This document shows positions 1 to 7,662 of a DNA stretch of 8,097 nt, one piece after another. Position 1 is the first letter of the stretch, and each line of letters starts with the position of its first letter. Made by a program: the position numbers and the translations under genes. The stretch is from Oceanicaulis sp. (GTDB taxonomy: Bacteria; Pseudomonadota; Alphaproteobacteria; Caulobacterales; Maricaulaceae): assembly GCA_007571185.1 (NCBI GenBank), contig RKRX01000052.1, positions 1 through 8,097 of the forward strand, written 5' to 3'. The notes below the pieces were generated by a model, which was given only the letters and a program-made list of their open reading frames with translations, was not told where the DNA came from and ran no database searches.

Positions 1-774
1 GGGCAGGGGCGCGCGCCGGGTCCAGAGATCACTTTCGGGATCATAGGATTCATGAACAGGGGTGTTGCCGCCTGAAACGGTGCGTCCGCCCACCACATGC
101 AGCGCGCTATCCAACACCGCGCCTGCCGCAGAGTTGCGTGCGGTTGGCGCGGGCCTGAGCGTGACCCATGTTCGGTCAACGGGATCAAGCATGATATGGG
201 CGTTGGTGTCGGCATGATCGGACCAGCTGCGGTTGGTCAACCCTGCCGGCCGACGTCCGGTGACCAGGTGCAGCCGTCCGTTCAGGGACGCCGCTACGGT
301 TTCGGCGAAAGGCTGGGGCATGTCCGGTCCGTCACGCCAGGCATCAAGGCGGGGATCGTATACCTGCACGCCTGCGGTCATGGTCCAGGCGTCGCCGCCA
401 GTGGCGGTGAACCCGCCCACGGCGTAGATTGACCCTTCCAGCGATACCAGGTTGGGATGGTGGAGAGGTTGAGGCAGATGTGCCCGTTCACTCCACCGGT
501 CCGCGCCCGGCGTCAGGGCGAACACGCGATCCGAAATCCCGATCCGGTCATTCAATCCGGTATCGGGGCTGAGCCCGCCCGCCACATACAGCACGCCATC
601 TAGAACGGCGGGATAGATTTCCTGTACCCGGATGGGTAAGTCTGGGCCGATGCTCCATCGGGGAACGGCCTGGTTGGCGGCGGTGAGGTTGACGTTGTCC
701 TGGCCTGGTGCATAACCAACCAGACTCGGGCTAGCGCCCAGTCCCAACAGGGTTTCACGGCGGGTCAATGTCAT
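1..774 (-). CDS. Exported Kelch-repeat (galactose oxidase-like beta-propeller) protein, 3' end cut by window edge
   Basis: The minus strand reads without a stop from an ATG at 774-772 to the left edge, giving 258 residues; the C-terminus lies outside. Translation shows at least four Kelch-type blades: paired glycines after a hydrophobic strand (YVAGG near residue 63, YAVGG near 117, HLVTG near 169, HVVGG near 226), each spaced from conserved Trp residues at 40, 94, 146, 203 and 251, with Y-D-P turns at 139 and 244. The start is supported by GAGG (plus positions 782-785 read in reverse) 7 nt upstream. The N-terminus has a twin-arginine-like motif, TRRETLL at residues 4-10, then a short apolar stretch, so Tat export is plausible. 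Kelch propellers of this kind bind proteins or carbohydrates; a few are enzymes. No catalytic signature is visible in the part seen, so function stays open. It is transcribed divergently from gyrA and is probably unrelated to it. Confidence 0.85.
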   Translation of the reverse strand, partial: MTLTRRETLLGLGASPSLVGYAPGQDNVNLTAANQAVPRWSIGPDLPIRVQEIYPAVLDGVLYVAGGLSPDTGLNDRIGISDRVFALTPGADRWSERAHLPQPLHHPNLVSLEGSIYAVGGFTATGGDAWTMTAGVQVYDPRLDAWRDGPDMPQPFAETVAASLNGRLHLVTGRRPAGLTNRSWSDHADTNAHIMLDPVDRTWVTLRPAPTARNSAAGAVLDSALHVVGGRTVSGGNTPVHESYDPESDLWTRRAPLP

Positions 775-1017
775 TGGATCGCCTCAATAATGCTGCACAC
801 ATGACGCGCGCTTGACCCGGTCGCCAGCAAGCGGTCATTGATGTTTGCCCGATCCTGTAGCGCTTGCTACATGTGTTGTCCAGTCTTGCGGAATGATGCA
901 CGTCCGTGATGCCGTCGGCGCGCGCTGACGCCCTTGTATTTTGCGCCTTGGCCTTTCGTTCGAGCGCGCGCCAGCCAGGATAAGACGGTTTTGAGTGATC
1001 TGCCCCCCGAAGTTCTC
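775..1017. promoter_or_regulatory. Divergent intergenic region between Kelch gene and gyrA
   Basis: About 240 bp separates the two divergent start codons, so it should hold the promoters of both genes. I could not find a pair of -35/-10 boxes good enough to place a promoter in either direction. TTGACC at 812-817 is a possible -35, but nothing like TATAAT lies 16-18 bp downstream. There is no GANTC methylation site and no TTAA-N7-TTAA CtrA site. The one clear structural element is the dyad at 856-871. The gyrA reading frame stays open upstream of 1018, so part of this stretch (from 991, or even 934) could be coding. Confidence 0.5.
856..871. promoter_or_regulatory. 16-bp perfect dyad, candidate operator
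   Basis: TGTAGC-GCTT-GCTACA is a perfect inverted repeat with 6-bp arms and a 4-bp spacer, centred about 90 bp from the Kelch start and about 155 bp from the gyrA ATG. Its size and position fit a site for a dimeric regulator acting on either gene. No T-run follows, so a terminator is unlikely. A dyad this short can occur by chance in 240 bp, so the regulatory role is only a suggestion. Confidence 0.3.
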
Positions 1018-3768
1018 ATGGATGAAAACCAGCCCAGGGGCGATGCCGGTCCCGTGGTGACCATCGAAGACGAGATGAAGCGCAGCTATCTTGATTACGC
1101 CATGAGCGTAATCGTCAGCCGCGCTATCCCCGATGCGCGCGATGGGTTAAAACCGGTGCACCGACGCATTCTATGGGCCATGCATGAGGGCGGTTACGTC
1201 AAGGACAAGGCATACAAGAAGTCCGCAAATGTGGTTGGAGATGTGATGGGGCGCTACCACCCCCATGGCGACGGCGCGATCTATGACGCGTTGGCGCGTA
1301 TGGCCCAGCCCTTCTCCATGGGACTCATTTTGCTTGATGGTCAGGGCAATTTTGGCTCCATGGATGGCGATCCGCCTGCTGCCATGCGTTACACCGAAAT
1401 CCGCATGGATCATCCGGCCGAAGCCCTTCTCGCTGATATTGATAAGGATACGGTCGCGTTTCAGAGTAATTATGACGGCTCAAAACAGGAACCGGGCGTC
1501 CTGCCGGCGCGCTTTCCCAATCTTCTGGTGAATGGCGCTGGCGGTATCGCCGTGGGCATGGCGACCAATATTCCACCTCATAATCTCAATGAGGTGGTGG
1601 ATGCGACTGTGGCGATGCTTGATCGCCCCGACATCACCGATCACGAACTTCTTGAATATGTCCCGGCGCCGGACTTTCCCACCGGGGGCGAAATCATCGG
1701 CTGTTCCGGCGCTCGCAAGGCGCTGCTGGAAGGTCGTGGCTCAGTAATTGTGCGTGGCAAAACTTCGGTGGAGCAGGTTCGCCAGGGCCGGGAAGCCATC
1801 ATTGTTCACGAAATTCCCTATCAGGTGAATAAGGCGTCAATGATTGAGAAGATCGCCGGGCTGGTGCGGGACAAGCGCATCGAGGGCATCTCCGATCTGC
1901 GCGATGAATCGGATCGGTCGGGCGTGCGCGTGGTGATCGAATTGAAGAAGGATGCGAATACAGACGTCATTCTCAATCAGCTTTTCCGCTGGAGTCCGAT
2001 GCAGATATCCTTTGGGGTGAATATGCTTGCCCTGATCGGCGGTCGTCCGCAGCAGGCTGGGTTGCGGGCTTTTCTGGAAACCTTCATCAATCACCGCAAT
2101 GAAGTGGTGGTCCGTCGCACCAAGTTCGATCTGAAAAAGGCTCGTGATCGCGCACACGTCCTGGTCGGTCTGGCCGTGGCGGTAGCCAATATTGACGAGA
2201 TCATTGCGCTGATCCGCTCTGCGCCTAATCCTCAGCTTGCCCGTGAACAGTTGCGCGCGAAAACCTGGTCGGCCAGGGATGTGGCTCCACTGGTGGAGCT
2301 GGTCGCCGATCCGCGCTCGCAGATCAGGGATGGCGAGATCCGCCTGACCGAAGAGCAAACCAAGGCGATCCTTGACTTGCGTCTGCACCGTCTGACCGCT
2401 TTGGGCCGGGATGAGATCACGGATGAAGCCGCCAAGCTGGCTGAGACCATCGCTGATTTGCTGGACATTTTGCGCAGCCCCTCCCGAATCCGTGACATCA
2501 TTCGCAACGAGCTTCTGGATTCCAGGTCCAGATTTGGTGTGGAGCGCCGTTCAACTCTTGTCGAAGGGGATATGGACATTGAGGATGAGGATCTTATTCC
2601 GCGCGAAGACATGGTCGTGACCCTGACCCACGGTGGGTATGTGAAGCGCACAGCCCTATCGACCTATCGGGCTCAGAATCGCGGCGGCAAAGGCCGGGCG
2701 GGCATGGCGATGAAGGATGAGGATTTTGTCACAACCCTGTTTGTGGCCTCTACACATTCTCCGCTGCTGTTCTTTACCTCTGACGGCATGGTCTACAAGA
2801 TCAAGACTTGGCGCCTCCCGCCGGGTGCGCCCAACACCAGGGGCAAATTCCTCGCCAATCTTTTGCCCGATCTCAATGAGGGCGCGCGGGTTACCTCGGT
2901 GATGGCGCTGCCTGAGGATGAAGGAACCTGGAACCGACATGACGTGATGTTCGCCACTACCGCCGGTTCGGTGCGTCGTAACAGGCTGTCGGACTTCGTT
3001 AAAGTGAACCGCAATGGCAAAATTGCGATGAAGCTGGACGCGGATGGTTCGCAGATTCTCGATGTATGTCTGTGTTCGCAAGAGCAGGATGTGTTGCTGG
3101 TTTCCGCTTCGGGTCGGGCGGTTCGATTCCCTGTAGGTGATGTCAGGGTCTTCGCTGGCCGCCAATCCACCGGCGTACGAGGCATACGCATGAAAAAAGG
3201 TGATCGCCTGATTTCCATGGCGATCCTCAACCGTGTTGATGTGACCACTGATGACGCCCGCGCCTATATGAAGCACGCCAAGGCTATGAGGCGTGCCGCT
3301 GGGATTAAGGACGATGATGTTGCGGGCTTTTCACCGGGTGAGACTGATGCACCGGGCGTAGCGCTGAGCCCTGAACGGGTAGCGATGCTGGGCGAGGCGG
3401 AGGAGTTCGTGCTCACCGTGGCCCAGGACGGTCTGGGCAAGCGCTCCAGCGCCTATGATTATCGCACTGTGGGGCGGGGCAATCAGGGAGTCGCCGCGCA
3501 CGATATGAGCAGGGTGAAGGAGTTGGCGGCCTGTTTCCCGGTGACTGATGGCGATACCGTTATGGCGGTGACTGATGGCGGTCAGCTGATCCGTTTCCCG
3601 GTGGATGCGGTCCGCATCGCGGCCCGCGCCACCAGGGGCGTGCGGCTCATTCGTTTGGCGGCAGGCGAAAAAGTTGTATCTGTCGTGCGCGTGACGGCAA
3701 GCGGTGAAAATGTTGACGACGACACGGTAGGCGGGGGCGAAACCCCGCCGTCGCCAGGTGAAACTTAA
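1018..3768 (+). CDS. gyrA: DNA gyrase subunit A (type IIA topoisomerase)
   Basis: GyrA cleaves and rejoins DNA while the GyrB ATPase drives strand passage, giving ATP-dependent negative supercoiling. From ATG 1018 the protein has 916 residues (E. coli: 875). The N-terminal breakage-reunion domain begins with [14 protein letters not shown]; the active-site Tyr is Y125 in AAMRYTE, preceded by the conserved Arg. The quinolone-determining region [10 protein letters not shown] has Gly86 where E. coli has Ser83, and Asp90 for Asp87. The C-terminal wrapping domain carries the GyrA box as QNRGGKG (residues 553-559; usual QRRGGKG). An extra acidic, Ala-rich segment at about 742-794 interrupts the propeller, as in other alphaproteobacteria, and the tail is acidic and Gly/Pro-rich. 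Start choice is uncertain: in-frame TTG 991 has AGGA at 977-980, while ATG 1018 lacks a clear Shine-Dalgarno site; I prefer ATG because several genes here lack one. coaD follows after 43 bp. Confidence 0.97.
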   Translation: MDENQPRGDAGPVVTIEDEMKRSYLDYAMSVIVSRAIPDARDGLKPVHRRILWAMHEGGYVKDKAYKKSANVVGDVMGRYHPHGDGAIYDALARMAQPFSMGLILLDGQGNFGSMDGDPPAAMRYTEIRMDHPAEALLADIDKDTVAFQSNYDGSKQEPGVLPARFPNLLVNGAGGIAVGMATNIPPHNLNEVVDATVAMLDRPDITDHELLEYVPAPDFPTGGEIIGCSGARKALLEGRGSVIVRGKTSVEQVRQGREAIIVHEIPYQVNKASMIEKIAGLVRDKRIEGISDLRDESDRSGVRVVIELKKDANTDVILNQLFRWSPMQISFGVNMLALIGGRPQQAGLRAFLETFINHRNEVVVRRTKFDLKKARDRAHVLVGLAVAVANIDEIIALIRSAPNPQLAREQLRAKTWSARDVAPLVELVADPRSQIRDGEIRLTEEQTKAILDLRLHRLTALGRDEITDEAAKLAETIADLLDILRSPSRIRDIIRNELLDSRSRFGVERRSTLVEGDMDIEDEDLIPREDMVVTLTHGGYVKRTALSTYRAQNRGGKGRAGMAMKDEDFVTTLFVASTHSPLLFFTSDGMVYKIKTWRLPPGAPNTRGKFLANLLPDLNEGARVTSVMALPEDEGTWNRHDVMFATTAGSVRRNRLSDFVKVNRNGKIAMKLDADGSQILDVCLCSQEQDVLLVSASGRAVRFPVGDVRVFAGRQSTGVRGIRMKKGDRLISMAILNRVDVTTDDARAYMKHAKAMRRAAGIKDDDVAGFSPGETDAPGVALSPERVAMLGEAEEFVLTVAQDGLGKRSSAYDYRTVGRGNQGVAAHDMSRVKELAACFPVTDGDTVMAVTDGGQLIRFPVDAVRIAARATRGVRLIRLAAGEKVVSVVRVTASGENVDDDTVGGGETPPSPGET
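3730..3749 (+). other. GC-rich 7-bp stem-loop within the 3' end of gyrA
   Basis: GGCGGGG at 3730-3736 pairs perfectly with CCCCGCC at 3743-3749 around the 6-nt loop GCGAAA. It lies in the codons for the last Gly/Pro-rich residues of GyrA, 17 bp before the stop. No T-run follows, so it is not a standard intrinsic terminator. It could mark a pause, an mRNA end protected from 3' exonucleases, or a processing point that separates gyrA expression from coaD and later genes. It may also simply reflect GC-rich codons. Confidence 0.4.
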
Positions 3769-3811
3769 GCCCGTTTGGAGAAATGGAAGATCGACTTTGG
3801 GGAGTCAAACC

Positions 3812-4306
3812 ATGAAACGCCGCATTGCCCTCTATCCAGGAACGTTCGATCCAATCACCAACGGCCATCTCGATATTATCGGTCGGGCGGTGAAGCTTTA
3901 TGACAAGCTCGTCATTGGGGTAGCGCACAATGAAGCCAAAAACCCGCTTTTTACTTTTGGCGAACGGGTGGAGATGGCGCGACAGTTGGCGGAATCCGTG
4001 TCGGGGGATACCGAGATTACCGTTTTACCTTTTGAGGGTTTGCTGATGCATTTCGCCGAGAAGGTGGGTGCTCGTTCCATCATTCGCGGCCTGCGCGCAG
4101 TGTCCGACTTCGAGTATGAGTTTCAGATGGTGGGAATGAATCAGCGCCTTAACGGGGACATTGAAACCGTGTTCCTCATGGCCGATCCTCGTCATCAGGC
4201 GATTGCTTCGCGGCTTGTGAAGGAAATCGCCAAATTCGGCGGCATCGTCGATCCGTTTGTGCCTGAGCTGGTCAAACAGCGCCTTTTGGAGAAGTTCCAG
4301 AAATGA
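3812..4306 (+). CDS. coaD: Phosphopantetheine adenylyltransferase
   Basis: CoaD (PPAT) transfers AMP from ATP to 4'-phosphopantetheine, giving dephospho-CoA, the penultimate step of coenzyme A synthesis, in the cytoplasm. The protein has 164 residues, typical for the bacterial family (about 160). The nucleotidyltransferase signature is intact: YPGTFDPITNGH at residues 8-19, with the T-x-G-H active-site motif at 16-19. RGLRAVSDFEYE (92-103) and the C-terminal IASRLVKEIAKFGG segment match the substrate-binding parts of the family. The start is fixed by GGAG at 3801-3804, 7 nt before ATG. The frame is open further upstream but enters gyrA and adds no conserved residues. The stop overlaps the next ATG as ATGA, which implies translational coupling to the cyclophilin gene. 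Confidence 0.97.
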   Translation: MKRRIALYPGTFDPITNGHLDIIGRAVKLYDKLVIGVAHNEAKNPLFTFGERVEMARQLAESVSGDTEITVLPFEGLLMHFAEKVGARSIIRGLRAVSDFEYEFQMVGMNQRLNGDIETVFLMADPRHQAIASRLVKEIAKFGGIVDPFVPELVKQRLLEKFQK

Positions 4307-5262
4307 CTTTTTTCACCCCTCTGCTTGTGATGATTTGCGCCGCTGCTTTATCCTTGAGCGTCTGTGCGGACGCCGATGCCGCAACAATCAGCGCTGTTCC
4401 CGTTCATGATAATGATTCATTCGCCGACGTGCCTTACGCTGCAGTCATCGCCCATGCGCCCGACAGCGCTTGGCGAAGCGTGCCACCCGAGAATCTCGTC
4501 CGGATAACCACCTCCAAAGGTGAGGTTTGGATTGAGTTGGCGCCGGAGTTCGCCCCCGCTCATGCCGCCCGCATTCGCGAACTGGCCGCCTCGGGTTGGC
4601 TGGACTGGAAAGTGTTTCATCGGGTTATCAATGGCTTCATGGCCCAGGGCGGCGGGGCGATCGACAACCCCAATATCAGTGCGCCGTTCACGCCACTGCC
4701 GGCGGAATTCACTCTGCGTCGAGATCCTGACACCGTCATCGTAACCGAGATACAGGATCGGGTGGTCAACTCCCGAAGCAATCGCACCAGCGCCCGGGCC
4801 GGTTTCTGGAACGGCTTTCCTGTCGGCGCTCAGCCTGCGGCTCTGGCAGGCATCTCAATCGATGGACGGGTGGAAAGTTGGTTGTTGCACTGCCAGGGTG
4901 CGGCGGCTATGGCGAGGACTAGTGATCCTGACTCCGCTATCGCGCAGTTTTATATCGTCAATGGCAACGCTGAACATCTGAACACTCAGTACACCGTTTG
5001 GGGCAAGGTGCGTGCCGGTATGGATGTGGTGCACGCGCTTCATGACGGCGTAATCGGTGAAAACCCGGGATTCCAGCCTGACATCATTGAAGATTTTGAG
5101 CTGGCTTCTGCTATCGACGACAACGAGAGACCGACTATTGAGGTGATGGATACGCACTCGCCTAGCTTTGCCGCTTACCTCGAAGCGCTCGCCGCCAGTC
5201 AGCAGAATGATCGCCTGCCCGATATATGTGAAATTGACGTGCCCTTACGCATCCTCGATTGA
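4303..5262 (+). CDS. Secreted cyclophilin-type peptidyl-prolyl cis-trans isomerase
   Basis: Cyclophilins speed proline isomerisation during protein folding. The 319-residue protein starts with a Sec-type signal peptide: MTFFTPLLVMICAAALSLSV is apolar and is followed by small residues CADADA-A, so cleavage near residue 26 and a periplasmic location are likely. The cyclophilin fold starts at VRITTSKGEVWIEL. Catalytic residues align with human CypA: Arg107 (R55), Phe112 (F60), Met113 and Gln115 (Q63) in FHRVINGFMAQGG, and QFYIVNG at 215-221 (Q111 region). The Trp121 equivalent is His225, so strong cyclosporin binding is not expected. A longer segment lies between these motifs than in CypA, and about 70 residues follow the domain's WGKV strand. 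The ATG overlaps the coaD stop (ATGA, 4303-4306). No mechanistic link to CoA or queuosine is apparent; the placement is probably inherited gene order. Confidence 0.93.
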   Translation: MTFFTPLLVMICAAALSLSVCADADAATISAVPVHDNDSFADVPYAAVIAHAPDSAWRSVPPENLVRITTSKGEVWIELAPEFAPAHAARIRELAASGWLDWKVFHRVINGFMAQGGGAIDNPNISAPFTPLPAEFTLRRDPDTVIVTEIQDRVVNSRSNRTSARAGFWNGFPVGAQPAALAGISIDGRVESWLLHCQGAAAMARTSDPDSAIAQFYIVNGNAEHLNTQYTVWGKVRAGMDVVHALHDGVIGENPGFQPDIIEDFELASAIDDNERPTIEVMDTHSPSFAAYLEALAASQQNDRLPDICEIDVPLRILD

Positions 5263-5352
5263 GCTCTCCGAAAGAGGTTGGAGATATTCAAGGATGAATA
5301 GCACTCTGACCAGGCACGGTTTCTGGTCCTGCATCTGGACCGGGTATGGGGT
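5263..5352 (+). promoter_or_regulatory. Leader upstream of queA with overlapping alternative hairpins
   Basis: The 90-bp gap holds two small stems that share bases: GACCAG (5308-5313) with CTGGTC (5323-5328), loop of 9 nt; and GGTCC (5326-5330) with GGACC (5337-5341), loop of 7 nt. They cannot form together, and the second ends 11 nt before the queA ATG, near its ribosome binding region. This layout resembles a switch in a leader RNA, but stems of 5-6 bp are weak and can arise by chance. I compared the stretch with the preQ1-I riboswitch pattern and did not find its A-rich 3' segment. No clear Shine-Dalgarno site precedes queA; GGGG at 5348-5351 is too close to the ATG. Confidence 0.3.
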
Positions 5353-5356
5353 ATGA
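5294..5356 (+). CDS. Possible 20-codon upstream reading frame before queA
   Basis: ATG at 5294 opens a 20-codon frame ([20 protein letters not shown]) whose TGA overlaps the queA start as ATGA (5353-5356). GGAG at 5280-5283 lies 10 nt upstream, a usable spacing. Since queA has no good ribosome binding site of its own, translation of this frame could feed ribosomes to queA by coupling. It covers the two alternative hairpins. However, any gene starting ATGA closes this frame there, and a short open frame is common by chance. No homology is recognised. Treat as speculative. Confidence 0.15.
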   Translation: MNSTLTRHGFWSCIWTGYGV

Positions 5357-6423
5357 CGGAACTGCGGTTGGCTGATTTCGATTTTGATCTTCCAGAGGCG
5401 TCAATCGCTCTGCGTCCTGCGCGACCGCGGGATTCCGCCCGCTTGCTCGAAGTCAAGGCAGGTGAGGTTTCAGATCATGGCGTACTGGATCTGCCTGATC
5501 TGCTTCAGCCTGGCGACCTTCTGGTCTTCAACGATACGCATGTCATGCCTGCCGCCTTGACGGGAGTCCGACCAGCGCGTTCCCGGGGCGCTGGTAAGGA
5601 TGTGGAAATCGGGATCAATCTGCACAAGCGTGATGATGGGGCTGTGTGGCGTGCTTTCGCCCGTCCGGGCAAGCGTCTTGAGGAGGGCGATACGATCTGT
5701 TTTGGAGGCGGGTTGATGGCCGAGATTATCGAGAAATGCGAGGGAGGCGAGATCTGTCTTCGTTTTGATCGTTCGGGAATAAAACTGGACAAGGCGATCA
5801 TGGAGGCGGGCGCGCCGCCCCTGCCGCCTTACATTACTTCCAGACGCGCGGCGGACGCAGCGGATATCAAAGACTACCAGACAGTTTATTCAGATCCTGA
5901 TAAAATCAATTCTGTTGCGGCCCCCACGGCGGGATTGCATTTTACCGATCGTTTGCTCGAAAAATTGAGAAACAGTGCGATCAAAACTGTAGGTGTCACG
6001 CTCCATGTGGGCGCCGGTACTTTCCTTCCGGTAAAGACGGAGAACCTGTCGAAACATCGGATGCATGCCGAATGGTATTCGATCAGTGAAGACGCCGCGC
6101 AGCAGATCAATGAAACCCGGAAAAAAGGTGGACGAATCATTGCCGTGGGCACCACATCTGTTCGCACTCTGGAAAGCGCCGCCTGTGAGGACGGGACGGT
6201 GCGGGCGGAATCCCGGGAAACCGCGATTTTCATCATGCCCGGATACCGCTTCCGAACAATTGATGCGCTAATGACCAATTTTCACTTGCCTCGATCCACG
6301 CTCTTTATGCTGGTCAGTGCGCTTGTGGGATTTGAAGAAACACATGCGGCTTACGCCCATGCTGTCAAGAGCGGTTATCGTTTTTTCTCCTATGGAGATT
6401 CCAGCCTGCTCTGGTGCAAATAG
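5353..6423 (+). CDS. queA: S-adenosylmethionine:tRNA ribosyltransferase-isomerase
   Basis: QueA moves and rearranges the ribosyl part of S-adenosylmethionine onto preQ1 at tRNA position 34, making epoxyqueuosine in Asp, Asn, His and Tyr tRNAs. The 356-residue length is normal. Family blocks in order: [24 protein letters not shown] at the N-terminus, [22 protein letters not shown] followed by [17 protein letters not shown] (188-198), [11 protein letters not shown] (218-228), [22 protein letters not shown] (308-317) and the C-terminal YRFFSYGD (342-349). None of the conserved blocks is broken, so the enzyme should be active. The ATG at 5353 gives the usual N-terminus. The product of Tgt, encoded next, is its tRNA substrate, so the two genes form a functional pair. 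The upstream leader may regulate it. Confidence 0.97.
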   Translation: MTELRLADFDFDLPEASIALRPARPRDSARLLEVKAGEVSDHGVLDLPDLLQPGDLLVFNDTHVMPAALTGVRPARSRGAGKDVEIGINLHKRDDGAVWRAFARPGKRLEEGDTICFGGGLMAEIIEKCEGGEICLRFDRSGIKLDKAIMEAGAPPLPPYITSRRAADAADIKDYQTVYSDPDKINSVAAPTAGLHFTDRLLEKLRNSAIKTVGVTLHVGAGTFLPVKTENLSKHRMHAEWYSISEDAAQQINETRKKGGRIIAVGTTSVRTLESAACEDGTVRAESRETAIFIMPGYRFRTIDALMTNFHLPRSTLFMLVSALVGFEETHAAYAHAVKSGYRFFSYGDSSLLWCK

Positions 6424-6449
6424 GCGTTTGCGTACGGGTTGAGCAGGCT
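6403..6449 (+). terminator. 9-bp inverted repeat across the queA stop, possible weak terminator
   Basis: AGCCTGCTC at 6403-6411, in the last codons of queA, pairs perfectly with GAGCAGGCT at 6441-6449 around a 29-nt loop. TCGAGATTTT follows, with only four T. The stem is strong, but the loop is long and the T-run short and displaced, so at most partial termination between queA and tgt is expected. Confidence 0.3.
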
Positions 6450-6516
6450 CTCGAGATTTTCCAAGTGTCGATATCATGGGGTCGGTATCTGACGCTATCG
6501 TCGTTTTCCATCTTTC
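6424..6516. other. queA-tgt gap, no clear elements
   Basis: This 93-bp gap holds the right arm of the 6403-6449 inverted repeat and nothing else I can name. I see no convincing -35/-10 pair and no Shine-Dalgarno site before either candidate tgt start. Confidence 0.4.
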
Positions 6517-7662
6517 ATGGCAGCCCGAGTTCTGATGACAAGCCTTGATTTTGATCTTTATGCTACCGATGACGCCGCTCGCACCGGCGTGCTCAGGACA
6601 TCCCGTGGCGATATCCGCACCCCGACTTTCATGCCGGTAGGCACGGCGGCTACGGTCAAGGCCCTTTATCCCGAGCAGGTCAAGGACGCCGGTGCTGACG
6701 TCATTCTGGGCAACACCTATCACCTCATGCTGCGTCCCGGAGCTGAACGGGTCAAACGTCTGGGAGGATTGCATCATTTTATGCGGTGGTCAGGGCCTAT
6801 ACTCACGGACTCAGGGGGGTTCCAGATATGGTCGCTCTCCGACCTAAGCAAGATGACTGAAGAGGGCGTAATTTTCAAAAGTCATCTTGATGGCTCCAGG
6901 CACATGTTGACCCCTGAGCGATCTATCGAAATCCAGGCTGATCTATTAGGTGCTGACATTTCCGTGCAGCTTGATGAGTGTACGCATTACCCGTGTGAGA
7001 AAGATGCAGCGGCAAGCTCCATGCAACTGTCGCGTCGTTGGGGCGTGCGTTCAAAATCAGCCTTTGGTGAACGATCTGATCAGGCATTATTCGGCATTGT
7101 TCAGGGCGGTGTTCATGAGGATTTGCGGCAAGAAAGTGCAGAAGAGTTGGTCGCAATTGGCTTTGACGGTTACGCCATTGGCGGGCTCGCCGTAGGCGAG
7201 GGGGTTGAGATGATGTATCGGACGCTTGACATCACCACTCCACATTTACCCCATAACCGCCCGCGCTATCTGATGGGCGTAGGCAAACCGGTTGACCTGG
7301 TTGAGGCGGTGGCGCGTGGTGTGGACATGTTTGACTGTGTGCTGCCCACTCGGTCAGGGCGTCATGGTCAGGCTTGGACCGATTGGGGTCCGATGAATCT
7401 GAAAAATATGCGTTTTGCCGAGGACAACCGTCCGATGGATGCGACGCTTGATTGCCCAGCGGCTCGGGATTACTCGCGCGCTTACCTCCATCACCTGATC
7501 CGGGCAGGTGAATATCTGGGGTCCATGCTCCTGTCCTGGTATAATATTGCGTATTTCGCACATTTGACCGCCCGCATGCGAGCCGCCATAGCAGCAGGTG
7601 AATTCGGAACTTTTCGCGCCCGATTCCATGCATGCATGGCTGAGGGAACCGATGCAATCTAG
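6517..7662 (+). CDS. tgt: tRNA-guanine transglycosylase with a degraded zinc site
   Basis: Bacterial TGT swaps guanine 34 for preQ1 in GUN-anticodon tRNAs; QueA then acts on the product. From ATG 6517 there are 381 residues (in-frame ATG 6535 is an equally good start; neither has a Shine-Dalgarno site). Compared from memory with Zymomonas mobilis TGT, the active centre is intact: D98 (D102), F102 (Y106), D153 (D156), C155 (C158), Q196 (Q203), GGLAVGE with V226 (V233), M253 (M260) and nucleophile D273 (D280) in [14 protein letters not shown]158/V233 retention points to preQ1, not queuine, as substrate. The zinc site is not intact: C318, C320, C323 and H349 correspond to L311, C313, A316 and Y342. 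The surrounding [13 protein letters not shown] block is conserved and the frame is unbroken. [10 protein letters not shown] also has Trp where Met is usual. Likely functional without zinc, or altered; not an obvious pseudogene. Confidence 0.95.
   Translation: MAARVLMTSLDFDLYATDDAARTGVLRTSRGDIRTPTFMPVGTAATVKALYPEQVKDAGADVILGNTYHLMLRPGAERVKRLGGLHHFMRWSGPILTDSGGFQIWSLSDLSKMTEEGVIFKSHLDGSRHMLTPERSIEIQADLLGADISVQLDECTHYPCEKDAAASSMQLSRRWGVRSKSAFGERSDQALFGIVQGGVHEDLRQESAEELVAIGFDGYAIGGLAVGEGVEMMYRTLDITTPHLPHNRPRYLMGVGKPVDLVEAVARGVDMFDCVLPTRSGRHGQAWTDWGPMNLKNMRFAEDNRPMDATLDCPAARDYSRAYLHHLIRAGEYLGSMLLSWYNIAYFAHLTARMRAAIAAGEFGTFRARFHACMAEGTDAI

Noticed and set aside
97..432. 111-codon plus-strand frame at the left end
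   Set aside because: It is antisense to the Kelch-repeat gene, whose translation has clear blade motifs; the frame itself has no recognisable features.
1837..2388. 183-codon minus-strand frame inside gyrA
   Set aside because: It lies fully antisense to a highly conserved part of gyrA and shows no protein motif; long antisense frames are common in GC-rich coding DNA.
2656..3276. 206-codon minus-strand frame inside gyrA
   Set aside because: Antisense to the gyrA C-terminal domain, no motif, no ribosome binding site of note.
3783..3815. 10-codon frame ending in ATGA overlap with coaD
   Set aside because: Its start is only 2 nt from the nearest GGAG, while coaD has its own well-placed GGAG; the overlap arises automatically because coaD starts ATGA.
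5263..5352. preQ1 riboswitch upstream of queA
   Set aside because: AGAGGTTGG at 5273-5281 recalls the start of preQ1-I aptamers, but the conserved loop and A-rich 3' segment are missing.
6268..6777. 169-codon minus-strand frame across queA end and tgt start
   Set aside because: Antisense to two conserved genes with no recognisable protein sequence.
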